Shown here: piece by piece, positions 27,288 through 39,500 of the stretch | Layout: every line of letters begins with the position of its first letter | How positions within the stretch are numbered: the stretch's first letter is position 1 | Assembly: GCA_029224185.1 (NCBI GenBank) | Contig: CM055191.1 | Span: forward strand, 9,234,536 to 9,298,535 | Direction: 5' to 3' | From: Karalla daura | Lineage: Eukaryota > Chordata > Actinopteri > Chaetodontiformes > Leiognathidae | DNA length: 64,000 nucleotides | The notes under the pieces: model-generated | Databases searched by the model: none | What the model was told of the DNA's origin: nothing | Seen by the model: the letters and a program-made list of their open reading frames with translations, nothing else | Translations under genes and position numbers: made by a program

Positions 27288-30200
27288 CTGCGCAGAGCGG
27301 AGCGGAAACAGAGCCACAGAACAGATGAGGATAATCCCCGCTCGGCCCGCCGTGCTGCCTCCCAAACACACGGAGGAGAGGGCGCTCTACCTCTCAGGCA
27401 GCTGTAGCCAGGTGGTCTCAGGCACAGGCACAACCTGCCATCTATGGCCAGGCGCAGCAGGCTGTTGGCTGCGCGGTAGACGTCGTTGCGAGCGGCCTTC
27501 GCCGTCTTGTAGCCTCTCCTCTCTGCCCAGGCTGAGTGTCGCACGAGGAGATGAGAGCACAGAGACAGAGACCCCACGACGGGAGGTGTGACAGCCAGCC
27601 AGGAGGCGCAGGTGCAATGATTACAGACAAATTCTGATCAGATTTCCCTCAAACATAACTCAAATTCAGATAAAGTATGTGTGTGTTTGTGTGTGTATAT
27701 TTAACCTAAAGTCTTGTCACATCAATGCATGTTACACATCTGTGACAGGAAACAAGACAGCAGGGAAGCACTGAGACATGGCCTCAGGATGTGCTTTAGA
27801 ATAACTGATTTTGTGTTATATTTAGTATATGCATCTCACTTGATTTTACTTCATCTCAGCTTCTGCCTCTGACGGGGAGCAGGCAGGCACGGTGGTGTGC
27901 TCGGGGATGGGAGTGATGTTAATTCTAAGTTATCAACACTTTGAGATTAATGTTTGTGTTTGTAAGATAAGAACTCAATAATGAGATAGCATTCTTAGCA
28001 TGCAGACTACGGCTCTTCCCTGGGACTCACAAGCAGACATAGTGGGTACCTGTAGACTTCTGCTGTGGGGAGAAGAAACTCAGACCTGTTAAGGAAACCG
28101 CTTGTGTTTGGTCGTGCTTGAGGGAGAGACTAAATGCATGTTTGTGGACTCTCCGGGAATCAAACATGAGGTGACAGTGCTAACCACTCATCCACCAGGA
28201 GCCCCTGCAGCGCACGTATGACGTGTGAACACTACAGAGACAGACTGGATGAGACGGTCGGTGCCTCTGAGTGAAGTCTTACCCTCGCACACGTCCCAGG
28301 CGGTCCAGCCGGGCTCTTTGCAGCCCTCGCTTCCCTGCTGTGGGTCGCTGTCCTGCAGGCTGGGGTGTTTGAGCTTCAGCACGGAGAGGAACGACGTCCT
28401 TTCACACAGGTAGCCCACTGAGCTGTAGGGCTCCTGCAGCTGAGCCACTGGGTAGATGCCTGCCAGGATCTGGAGACGGCGCAAGACAAGAAAGAAAGAA
28501 AGAAAGAAAAAGGGGCCGACAAAAAAAGATCAATGAGATGGATCACAGTGAGGTCGAGAGTCATTTCTGACAATGACGAGATAGCTTCAGCCGCCACCAC
28601 ACAAGACATCCAGGAGTTCAATAGAGGCCTGTGGAAGATAACAACGGGGACTGTCTAACATTAAAAAAAATCCATCTTCCCAGAGGTGTGACAAAATGCT
28701 CTTGGACACAATTAGGTTTCTACCGAGCCTTTAAAGAGGCAAGTGGGCAGAAAGTCACGTCTGCTGTGCAGCAGCCGGGGCCAACCTGCAGCTGTTTATC
28801 CACACGGGAGGGGAAGACCAGGCCAGGGCAGTCGCACAGCTTCACTGTCTGGGTGAGGTAGTAGGTCTGGAAGTATTTGGTGTGGCCCGGGGTCCGTGAT
28901 ACGCTCACCACCTTCCTCCCCACCAGGCTGTTGATCACGGACGACTTGCCAACGTTGGGGAAGCCTGGAGGGAGCAAATGAAGGACAGATGAACACCTGC
29001 AAATCGGGGGTTTCTCCGCCTGCCAGGGCACTAGCACCCGGTGGACCTGGCTGCGGCTGTGTACCTATGCAGCCCAGCGTGAGCACGCCGTCTTTGTAGA
29101 GCTCGTGGGAGGAGCTGCTCATCTCCATGGCGCTGTCACTCTGGTGCTCCATCAGCACCGAGTCCACGCCGTCCTCTGGGTGCTCCACGTCCTGCCTCTC
29201 GGCCACCGCGTCTCTCTGGATCTTCTGCTCCCAGCTGGTCAGGTCGACTGTGAAGAGCGGGGACAGGTTGAGTTAAAAGAGCTGACGAGGACCGACGGCC
29301 TCGGAAAAGCCTGCTTTTCTTTTCTGTTTTTGTCACTGTCGCTGGATAACGAGCGTCGAGGCCGGCGGAGGCGGAGCGGCGCTCACCTCTCCCTGCTGTG
29401 ATCTCCTGACAGGCCTTAAAGATGTCTGCCAGACCTCCGGCAACACTCCAGTTGGCTTTCTTCCTCATCCTCTTCTTCTGGAGCACTAGGAACCAGCAGA
29501 CGGACAGTTCAGATCCCCCGCAGGTTGAGGGAACAAGACGGAATATGCCTTCATTTGACCAAAAATGGGGAAGCGTTGCTTCTCGTTCCACCACGTTCTC
29601 CCTCTGTCTCTCTCCCCCTCCCTCTCTCCCTCCCTCTCTCCCTCTCTCTCTCCCTCTCTCCCTCCCTCCCTCCCTCGGCCCCTCACCTGTGCTGTAGGGC
29701 TGCCCGGGGTGGGAGGTGAAGCAGACCATGTGCAGGTGTGGGTACAGGGAGGTCATGTAGTGTTTCCAGGCGATCACCAGCGGGGGGGGACACAGGTCGG
29801 CCTTGTTCAACACCAGGATCACCTGCTTGTGCAGCTTCCCAGTGATGTAGTTGTACAGGTCTGGAGGGAACTGCAGCACCTGGGCGGGTGCACATCACAC
29901 AGGGGCCTCAGTAAAGAAGTGAACAATGCCGCCACCACCCCCCCTTATTAACAGGAGCACGATGGGACGGGCTGCCTGTAGCTGCACGTTAGCACTGCGA
30001 GCGCTAAGTGGAGGCCATGAAATCACATTAAGCACATCTGGCACGTGAGAAGTCAGAATAAGTATGTCGAGAGCCGACGTCCTATAATTAGAACCACAGA
30101 AGTGGGTTTAATGTGAACTTGGAACCAAACAGTGCTATCATTATGACATAGTAGGATCTCTAGATGAAGCTATTTTCTGGCGGTTTACAGCTAAAACGGC

Positions 30201-33200
30201 AGGCGCACTACGCAGCTCAGAGACAGTGAGGAAGGGGTCGTCCCTGTGACACACTGGGAGTCATGGGTCCACTGCACTGCTGCTTGGAGCGTGTGCATTC
30301 TGGTCACTTAGCAGTCGCTTCCATCCAGAGCCATCTGCATCACGGGCCAGCATCAGGGGCAGCCTGGCCTTCAGCAGGGACCAGACCATCAAGCCGCTGA
30401 GCCACAGCCGCCTCCTTCAGCTTGTCGTTTCGCAGGAAGAGACAAGTTTCCTATAAAGCTAAACCTCCTCCTAAGAAACTTTATTTCAAGTCCAGAAAAG
30501 TTTTATTAAGTGTGAAACTTTTCATGTGAAACCATCATCTGTTTTGTTTTTAGTTCCACTAAGCCGATCTTAAGATCCATTTACTTTATGTCAGATGAGA
30601 GTATTACGCTCATGTCAAGCTTTGTGAAAGACTCGAGGAGACTGAATTATGAAACAAAATCAAATTTGAAGATTTTGAGAGAAAATAAAGCAAACAGGTG
30701 AATAATAAACATGTCGGACACTGAGCTGGATGTTGACTATGTCCCCATCTAGTGGTCTGATCAATCCTGCAGGCTTTCTCTTCCAAAAACCACGGGATCA
30801 CATACCGGGTGCCTGATGTCCACGATGAGCAGGATGACATCTGACATCTCCAACACCCTCCACAGCTGCCGCCAGGTCTGAGAGAGACAAAGGGAAGCTG
30901 GTGCTTGAGGTAGTAATCAAGGTGACGTCGGGTAATGCAAACATTTCATCTCGTCAGTTCATTAAAGAGTAATGATCAACTCGCTGGGCTACATCCACTG
31001 CCTCGCTCCAGGCTCCGTTTTTGAGGCACAGCCACCTGTGAGAACGATGAGCTGTGCATGCGCGCGCGGGTTCTTTTCCGATCAGCTGGATCCTGCGCTC
31101 CACTTAAAAAGCCATCATCTGCAAATCACTGCCAGTCACTCATCACGCCGCCAGCTGCTCGGAGCCCACTGGGGCGGCCATGTGCCGCGCCAGCGCAGCC
31201 CACCCTCTCAAATGAAGGGATCTGCAGGGTCGCGGGTTGGGAGAAGCAGCCCAGGTACTGCCGCCAAACGCTCACAGGTCCCTGCGTGGTCGCGCACGAC
31301 GCGGAGACTCGTTAGCAGGCGGGACGGCTTCGTCTCATTACAAGCGCTCATTTTGTACCGACAATGTGCTCGCAGCCGCCGCTCTTTAATATCGAATGCG
31401 ATATTATGGCTGCAGGCGAGAGCGAGCGCAGCTCAAAGAGCAACGGTGTTCTCTGAAGAATGATAATGAGGGGACGCATCCCGCTACTTCTGTCTTTTGC
31501 ATTTCTGTAGCCATTTCATTCTCCTGAAGAAAAGAAAAAAGCACATACAGTTCATACTTGACACAACAAAGTGTCTTAAAGCTCGAGGACTAAAGGTCGT
31601 AGATATTCAATGTTCACTCCTTCATGCAGATTATGATAATATGACTCACAATTCAGTCTCATCCATCCACTATTTTACTTGCTTTGTACCTTAACAATGC
31701 TGCTGAGGTTTATTACACATAGGGTGAAGGCCAGGAATACACCCTGGACACGTCACCTGTCCATCACAGGCCACGTGTACCATTAACTTTTACACTCACA
31801 CCTGGAGGCGATCTAGAGTCTCCAATAAACCTAAACATGTATGTGGGAGGAACCTGGAGTATATGGAGAAAACCCAGAGAGTATCCTAGAGTCCTTAGGT
31901 CCGACTGGGGGTCGAACCTGGGACCTTCTTTACAGAAAGAGGTATTTATTCCTAAATGTGGACAGTAAAGGTGGGAGAAACCAATGAATCAAAACAGTGC
32001 TATACCATCAGGAAAAATGGAGCCTGATTACAACCTTTCTCATTTTAAGCGCAACGTCCAGTGACAGTTCACAGCAATGTTACCTCAAGGCACTTTACAT
32101 CAACAAACAATAGACACATACAAGACAGAGCCCGACAAAGCTAAACAGAACCCTGTGAGCATGCCCCATACCAGCTGGGTTACAATACAAGTACATACAT
32201 GTAGGGGAGAAGCTGTAATGATACGAGCTGGTCGAGTCAGTGCAGGCCTGTATTAAATGCTATAAAGTGGGGTACTGTTGCTTACCAAGAGCATCTGAGG
32301 TATGAAATGGGCAGTGCAGCAACAGATTACATACTCAGATTTGAACAGCACTGCTTGGTGGACTTTTCCCCTGGTCTCCAGGTTCTCCAGCACCATTTTC
32401 AGTTTGCAGATCGACAGAAGTGAGTAACTCACCTCCAGGTTGTGTTCAAAGTGGCTGAGGCTCCCAGGTGGGTTCCTGGAGTGCAGGTCGTCCAGGTAGT
32501 CTCGGTACGACTTCTCCTCCTTCCTCAGCAGGCTCTCTCTTGTCATGTCATAATTCCAGGACGGTCGCCGTGGGAAACCAAGACCTGGCCGTGAATAATC
32601 AAATTCCAGCATGTCAAGCAGTGACACACTCCATTAACCTACTCTGCTCCTCTGTTTGGCTTATTTTGAGACTGTCATGTGGAAGGCATTAAGAAACAGC
32701 CCAGACCTTTCTCTGAGGGGTAGATGTCATTGATGTTAATCTCCAGTTCTTTGTCTGAGACGGGCTGCAGCACCTTCTCCCGGGCGATCTTCTTCCTCTT
32801 CTCCACGTCCTCCTTACTCTCTTTTTCGAAGTGGAGCCTGAACCTGGAGTCACACAGGTCAGAATTTAGATCGTTTTCCGGAGAGAAACATTTCAAACAG
32901 GAGCCACATTTTTCAACTTCACTGCCCTGAAAGAGCAGATGTCTGGGTCAATATTAGATGACTGAAAGTGGTATTTTATGACGCCAAATTAGAGCAAACA
33001 AGATGCAAGTTATTTTTAGCAGAGCCACTAAAATGGGCTTTCAGTGGCTGCAACACCTAGTCGCTGAACATGTCTGTATCCTGCTGCTTCAGGCGTCGTG
33101 TTTTAGTTACATTACATTTCCATTCCTCTCAAAACAGCAGAACCAGTGATGACTCACCTGTTGGGGTCATATCTACCTTCTCTGTTGAAAGGCTGCTGAT

Positions 33201-34777
33201 TTATTCTCCTGACATCGGTGGTCTCACTGTCTGAAGTGTCTGACTGGCGCTCTCCTCCTCGCTCCACGCTGGCATTGCGGCTGCTCGGCCCTGACCCCGT
33301 GTCGCCTGCAGGCCACAAGACACAGGCACGGACCAATGAGCCTCCTCGAAAAACCATGATTTACTTTTGACACTCACGTTGAATGCTCTAAGATAGACAC
33401 ATCCATCCATCCATCCATCCATCCGTCCACTGTTTTACCAAGTTTATAGCTTAACAAAGGGTGAAGGCAGGAAATAGACCCTGGACAAGCCTCCACTCCA
33501 TCACAGGACAGATAAACACACCACTGGCTCTCACAAGCACGCCTAGGGGTAATTTAGAGTCCTCTATTAACCTACATGTGCATATTTTTGGAGACTCTGG
33601 GAAAAAAACTAAAGCATCTAAAGAAAACCCAGGCCGAAGATCCCCTGGTGAGAAAGTAGATGCTCTGCAACAGCAGAGCCCGCAACAACACCAGGTACAC
33701 AGCGGGAGAAATGACGGCTTGATGGGAAGAGACCAGGGATCGTGTTGTATGAGAAATAGACCAAAGCCGTGTTATAAGACCAGAAAAAAATACAAGACAG
33801 GCAACCTGGTTACAAAATTCCTCGTATTATTGCTTAAAAGAAGTAAGTGTGGCTCTGGAAAAACTTGAAACAAAGCAGAGTTTTTGATTGAAATTAGAAC
33901 ATAACTGCTTATGATGATAGTTTGATCTGTTGAGACCTGTGTGATTTTTGACCATGGGTTCAAAAATGTAGTGCGAGAGAAGATGAACGTACTAAGTGGG
34001 TGTGATAATGGATGGATAGATGTTTATGCTCAGGATTGTGTTGCTCTCCTTATGAAATAATGATGTCACTTTACCAGAAGATCCTTAAGATGTTATGAAA
34101 GTATGTTGATGAGTCTCAAGTGAGCCATCAAGTCTATATTGCTTAATACTTCAATACAAGTACAGTGCTGACTTCTTAGACACAACTGACCAATTACACC
34201 ATGTGTACAGACACATTTCTGGGTATATAAATATGTCAAATGACTGCAATGACTGGTACTGGTGCTTAAATAGAGGCACATGCACATCTTTAAACGATGT
34301 GTCCTCACTGTAAAGTGATGACCGTACACTGCCCTGCGGCCTCTGTGGATTTACTCATCTACTCTACATCTTAGATGACAAAATAACGACAACAAAACAA
34401 CCAACAAGGACAGTCAAGTCCTGACAGTTCAGGACAGGTCAGCTGGCGCTGCTCTCTTCAAACGTTAACGGTGCTGATGCTCGTCAACGTGAAGGACGTT
34501 ATATCACAAAGATTATCATTAGAGCTGGCTGCCTAGCATAATACATCGAGGTTTGTTCCACGGGGGAGCTAAATGGGAATCATTTTTGAGTCGTAGTCCA
34601 TTCTACAGGACATAGACCCACATCTACAGACGCTACACACGTTTGAACTTGGCTCTGGAACACGGATCGTTGCTAGCAGTTAGCACAGCGACGCTAACAC
34701 TTACCTCTCTTTCGCTCCCGTTTGACTTGTAGCTGTTTCTTTTTCTGCTTATTGCTGAATGGCTTTTTCCGAGGCAT
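27022..34777 (-). CDS. GNL1: Guanine nucleotide-binding protein-like 1 (circularly permuted GTPase), complete
   Basis: Twelve coding exons (minus): 34705-34777, 33158-33305, 32707-32843, 32433-32584, 30806-30877, 29687-29879, 29387-29485, 29065-29247, 28786-28964, 28283-28469, 27391-27531, 27022-27287. All junctions are GT-AG and phases close to 609 aa; human GNL1 has about 607. The start MPRKKPFSNKQKKKQLQVKR is the family N-terminus, a basic nuclear/nucleolar targeting type. The GTPase motifs are permuted, as in the MMR1/HSR1 family: G4 NKAD at residues 219-222 precedes G1 GFPNVGKSS at 353-361, a candidate G2 RTPGHT at 376-381 and G3 DCPG at 397-400. The tail is strongly acidic and ends in ENECE. 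Known for the family: related permuted GTPases act in ribosome biogenesis, but GNL1's own role is less defined. No broken exon was seen. It lies head-to-tail behind ZNF384 on the same strand. Confidence 0.95.
28090..28212 (-). repeat. SINE-like head inside a GNL1 intron
   Basis: Reverse complement reads GTGGATGAGTGGTTAGCACT, GTCACCTCATGTTTGATTCCC, a tRNA-like A-box/B-box head. Only the head region is recognisable, in the intron between GNL1 exons 10 and 11. Confidence 0.5.
28786..28964 (-). CDS. GNL1: GNL1 exon 9: P-loop and G3 exon
   Basis: This exon alone carries the nucleotide-binding core that follows the G4 motif in the permuted order: GFPNVGKSSV (P-loop, with the invariant Lys and Ser), RTPGHTKYFQT and KLCDCPGL. 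All catalytic-core residues expected for the family are present, so the GTPase is predicted to be active in nucleotide binding. Acceptor and donor are consensus; the first glycine codon is split with exon 8. Confidence 0.93.
30225..30430 (-). repeat. SINE-like copy (second family) in a GNL1 intron
   Basis: Reverse complement starts GGCGGCTGTGGCTCAGCGGC then TTGATGGTCTGGTCCC, the head of the second tRNA-headed family. It lies between GNL1 exons 5 and 6. Confidence 0.45.
31050..31470. promoter_or_regulatory. CpG-rich intronic block in GNL1 with a perfect hairpin
   Basis: Unlike the AT-rich intron around it, this stretch is rich in CpG. It contains TGCATGCGCGCGCGGG (NRF1-like), GGCGGCCATGTGCC (YY1-like) and the perfect inverted repeat TAATATCG-AATG-CGATATTA at 31,387-31,406. 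It has no exon of GNL1. It could be an internal promoter, an enhancer, or the 5' end of an unrecognised transcript. Confidence 0.3.
31660..31935 (-). repeat. Near full-length SINE-like copy in GNL1 intron 4
   Basis: Minus-orientation copy: tail ATCCATCCACTATTT, then AATACACCCTGGACACGTCA, CCTGTCCATCACAGG, CACACCTGGAGGCGATCTAG, GAAAACCCAGAGAG and the tRNA-like head GGGGGTCGAACCTGGGACC. Confidence 0.7.
33396..33650 (-). repeat. SINE-like copy in GNL1 intron 1
   Basis: Minus-orientation copy with a (CATC)n tail at 33,402-33,425, then GGGTGAAGGCAGGAAATAGA, CCCTGGACAAGCCTCC, GCCTAGGGGTAATTTAGAGT and GAAAACCCAGG. Confidence 0.7.
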
Positions 34778-35574
34778 GGCTAAAGCGCGAGGTTTTGCTA
34801 TCAGTCGCTATGAAGTGTAAGCTGCCGTCCGCAGCTTGTCACACCGCTTTCTAATTAACGTTATTTACATGGGTGAAGTTTCTCGACTCCTACACTTTTC
34901 AGTGACGCCATATACACTGCAGACTGCAGAGAATGACGGACCGAACCATGTCAGCGTGTTGGCAAACTGCCCGTTAATCCTCCTTTCTGTCTATCGTGTC
35001 GACACCAAGTGTGTGTCTTTCGCTAGATAAACAACTAAATTCCCCCAGTTCCAAATGTCATTGCGTGGCATACGAGTAGGAAGAAAATACTGAACTCGTA
35101 GTTCGCACCCCCCCCCTCATCTTAATGGTACGGCCCACTTTTGTAAACACCTCATACATTTGCACATTCCAGCAGAGAAAACACGCCTGAAAAAAAAAAT
35201 ACAAATTCTTGGATGTACAACATCAGTAAGTACCATACTGCTTGCCTTTCATTATCAGGTACCTGCTAATGATTATCAACAAAAAAAATAATTTTACACA
35301 TAACGTGAGGGGGAATGAACCCACTCAATTTTGGCAGCTCAAAATTACTTGTATCATAAAATTTGATATTTCCAAGCCAAGAGTTCACACACATTCACAT
35401 TTTGCTCCACGATTGCAAATACTTGGTAAAACAGTTTCATATTTTTAATTTCCAACTTGAATTCAACATCTTTTTGTCATTTCTGTATTTTCTTTCACAT
35501 TATACACACAAGATTAAATCCAGAAGGGCACATGAGGACTCAAAGTCAAGAACACATACCAAATTTTCATATGG

Positions 35575-35580
35575 TTTATT
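35575..35580 (-). terminator. ZNF384: Candidate ZNF384 poly(A) signal
   Basis: AATAAA on the minus strand, about 930 bp beyond the stop codon. A second AATAAA at 36,186-36,191 would give a ~310-bp 3' UTR. Both are plausible and could be alternative ends. Confidence 0.4.
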
Positions 35581-36504
35581 GTATCATAAGCCAACCCCCC
35601 ACCCCCCTCCACAACTTTCATGTGTCAGTATTTCTGTAAAGAAGTATTATAAACATTATCATGGAAGTATAATAGCAAGAACACATCTGGAGAAAGTTAC
35701 TTTTAGGACATAGACACCAAGCAGTACAATAGGATTACATGAAATGTGAATTGGCTCAGCATTTCCCTGAGGGTCATGTGAAGCCCTGCGAATGGGTCTA
35801 AATAGGTTATATGGATTACCACATCCTTTAAACACACAATCATACTTATCAAACTGGTCGTATATACCTCTCTATATATACTTGATTGATTTTTTTTTCT
35901 TTCCTGAAAAAGAAATGACCTCTACGTCCCTTTTAAGAATTAATAGTGGGCATTTTTTTAAATCAACATAAAGGTATTAACACTGATATAAAAACTCAAA
36001 GACTCTGTATGAAAGTATAAAAATTTACCTTCACAGTCAACTCAACAAAGGCCATTAATTACTATGACCAAAGCTGTACTTGTAGGGAAGAGCCGGAGGT
36101 GATTAAACAAAGATAAAGAGAAACGCTGCCTCTTGTGATTCCCTTCCCTATCATAAAACCATCACTGTGATGGACTGAAACGCGTTTTATTGCAGCCTTT
36201 ACATGCACTTTCTACGTTGACAGGACAGCAGAAGCAAGGGGAAAACGAATCAAAAAAGGCCGAAAGAACAAAAGAAACAAACCTAAAAACTGAAAAATTG
36301 AAAACAAAACAAAGTCTTCTGTATACAGTGTCCCCATGTTGTTAGTCCTATTTGCCTCGACCATCGTTCAGGCACAGTCATTTGCATCTCCCAAAGTTCT
36401 TGTGTCATTCTTTGTATTGCTTTGATCCATCGTCTCTCCATCCTCCATTTCACAAATTACTTTTCGACTTCCCCGTGTCCCGGGACTCCCTCCTTTCCTT
36501 ACTA

Positions 36505-39500
36505 CTAAGAGTTGAGGTGCTCCACTTGGATGGTGGACGCGGACACAGTGAGGCAGAGGTCCTTGTGGGAAGTAATGTCTGTTACACTGACTGGTTTGTA
36601 TTGGATGTCGCTGGCAGACACCGTCTTATACTGGTGCAGGTCAAAGGGACAAGGGATAGCTTCAGTCTGGGGGTAGTTGCTCTGTCCCTGCTGGCCTCCT
36701 CCTGCTCCACCACTCCCAGCTCCACCGGGTCGGCTCGATCCTCCATCTGCACTCTCTACCTGGCTCTGAGCTCCGGCCTGGCCCCGGCTTTGGTTCTGGT
36801 TCTGTTGTGCCGCGACTGCCGTTGCAGTCAACTGGTCTGGGTTGTGTTTCTCCATGTGTTTCACCAGATACGTCTCCTGAGATGAGGGGAGGATAGGTAG
36901 AGGGGAAACAGTGGACACATGACTACACGGTGTAAAGTAGCTGCCGGCTGTCTGATGCCAGAGAGGCGATTCATAGTGTTTCATGTAGAAATGCTCTTCA
37001 GAAATGCGCATTGGTCTTACTGAGGTATAAGTGCGGTTGCACAGATTACAAGAGTAGATCCTCGCGTGTTTGACCGTGTGTGTGGACATGTGCACCTCCA
37101 GACTCGTTGCATCAACAAATCCTTTATTGCAGTTAGTGCACTTAAAGGGCTTGTCCTTGTTGTGTTGACGTCGGTGCGACTGGGAGGGAAAACAATTGTT
37201 CATCAGAACAGCTTTCTGGGAGGCAAGTGACAAAACAAGGTGCACACAAAATCACGATATGAGAGGAAAGCAAAGTTTTTCAGACCTGCAAGTTGGAGAG
37301 TTGCGTGAAGGATTTCTCACAGCCGGGATGGGAACACTTGTACGGCCGGTCCCCAGTGTGAATCCTGAGAAATAAATAAAAAAACAACAACAACAACAAC
37401 AACAAAACAATTACACTTAAATGGATGGACACTGATGGATTAGGTTCATGGTGATCTAACCACTGAGGCAGATGAGAAACCCAAGACAGCCGACTCGCTT
37501 ACCTGTTGTGTTGCTGAAGGTGACTGAGCTGTCTGAAGCACTTCTGGCAGTAGGAGCAGGTGTAGGGTTTCACTCCGGTGTGGATGCGGACATGTTGGGC
37601 CAGGTAACTAGAGTTGGCAAATGACTTGGTACAATGGGGACATTTGTGAGGCTTTGACTCTGTGTGGTTCCTGGTGACGGCAGATGGTAGAGGAGAGAGA
37701 GGGAGAGGGGAAACGGCATTGTAAAAGCGGTCGGACAACATGTGCAACACTGTGCTTTACACATGCATAGTCAGAAACACCATTCCAGGCAAGTTAAGAC
37801 AAGATTGGAGAAGTGAACTGAAACTACGCAAAGGTTCTGAATTATTTTACACTTTTGTCACAACTACGACTACATGTCACACAGTCACAGGACAGCAAAG
37901 CAAAAAGAACATCATCTGGACTCAGCTCGAGAAAAGGAACTGGATAACTGTATTTCAGAGATTTCACTCATTGCAACATTCAGGACGAGCCTCCAGAAAT
38001 GAGCGTCAATCGATTCAATCACAGGCACATAGAACAGGATGGCTTCAAATGAGAGCAGAGGGCAGGAGAGCAGAGCATGGCAGCGAAGGGATTTCTTTGG
38101 TCACACGTCAGCATTCAATGAAAAAGTGATAAAAGCCTCTAATAAAAGAAGTGCAGCATCAATCGGCGGGCACGCGATGAGTTACACGTGGAAGCACAAT
38201 GGGAGCGAGTCTGTCTCCAAACGTTCATTTCAGCGCGTTTGAGTGTGTGTGTGTGTGTGTGCGTTTCTGTTGAAGGAGCAGTGGCAGAGGAAATGGCGGG
38301 ACACACAAGACAAAACAAACACGTGGAGAAGGGAAAATGCAATGAAAATGCCATGCAAACCGCAGGGAGAGGGACAAAGTTTGGTTAGCGCACACACATA
38401 TGGGGAGAGAAAGGTCAGATATTCTCATTCTTAGATAACACACAAGCTCCATGCAAATAATTACTGTAGAAATAAAAAGGGCTGTACTGAATTACAACTT
38501 TTCAACACTCAAGCGTCACAATTTCTGTGATATTTTTGTACTTAAAAAGTACATTCCCTCATCCACTATTTGATCATTTCATCCACTATTTGATCGTTTT
38601 GTTATCATAAACACAGACTTGTGTGTGTGTATCAAGAGCTCTGATTTCAGAGCTCACCACCTGTCTCTCTCACACACGTCTTAAGCTTCCGCATACAACA
38701 TTGAAGTTGGAAAAAAAAAAAAAAAACACCCACCACATCTCATCCATCTGTGAGACAGACTTGGAATTCAAATGTGTGCAATGGAAATGAAGCTTTGAAG
38801 TCTGGAACTATTCAGTACAGCCCCGATAATGACACTTTCTTTTGGACATAGTTCAGCCTCAGCTTGAATAATATATATATATTTTTTTTTTGCTTCAAAA
38901 GAAAAAAAATAAGGTCACTTCTGAATGGAGATCTTAGCATGCAAGCCAACGTGTTCACGGCGGCGAAATATGCATCTGCACACACAAACTGGCCGAGGCA
39001 GAGGAGGTCTGGGCTTCTACAAAAAAAAGGCACGTGGCAGCACAAGTCAACAGGACAGGGAAATAATATAGTAACGGGGGGGAAGGGGGCGGGAGTTCTG
39101 CAGTACCGTGTGTGCTGCTGTAAATGACTGAGCTGTCTGAAAGATTTCTGGCAGTAGGAGCAGGTGTAAGGCTTGGCCCCGCTGTGGATGCGGATGTGCT
39201 GGGCCAGGTAGCTGGAGTTGGCGAATGACTTGGCGCAGTGAGGACACTTGTGAGGTTTGGCCTCTGTGTGCGACTTGGAGTGGATCTGCATGTCAGACTT
39301 ACTGAGGAAGGTCGCCGCACACATCCGGCACCTACAGGCGGAGAGACACAGAAATGGGAGGACGCGATGGAAGAACAAGGAGGAGGAGGAGGACGGACGC
39401 ATCAACATAGAAACAAAAAGAAAAAAACAGGAGACGTGACAGGAGATTGTGTGGGGGGGGGGAGGAAAGGAAGAGGTGACAGTTGTCGGAGGGTTAAACA

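Noticed and set aside
29136..29879. 247-aa minus-strand open frame in the GNL1 region
   Set aside because: It fuses two real GNL1 exons with intron sequence and a CT repeat; the spliced model gives a continuous family match instead.
30972..31463. 163-aa plus-strand open frame in a GNL1 intron
   Set aside because: No domain or family signal; the open length is explained by the CpG-rich composition, which is low in stop codons. The block itself is kept as a possible regulatory element.
36352..36885. 177-aa plus-strand open frame
   Set aside because: Antisense to the last ZNF384 coding exon, whose minus-strand translation has the conserved STIQVEHL ending.
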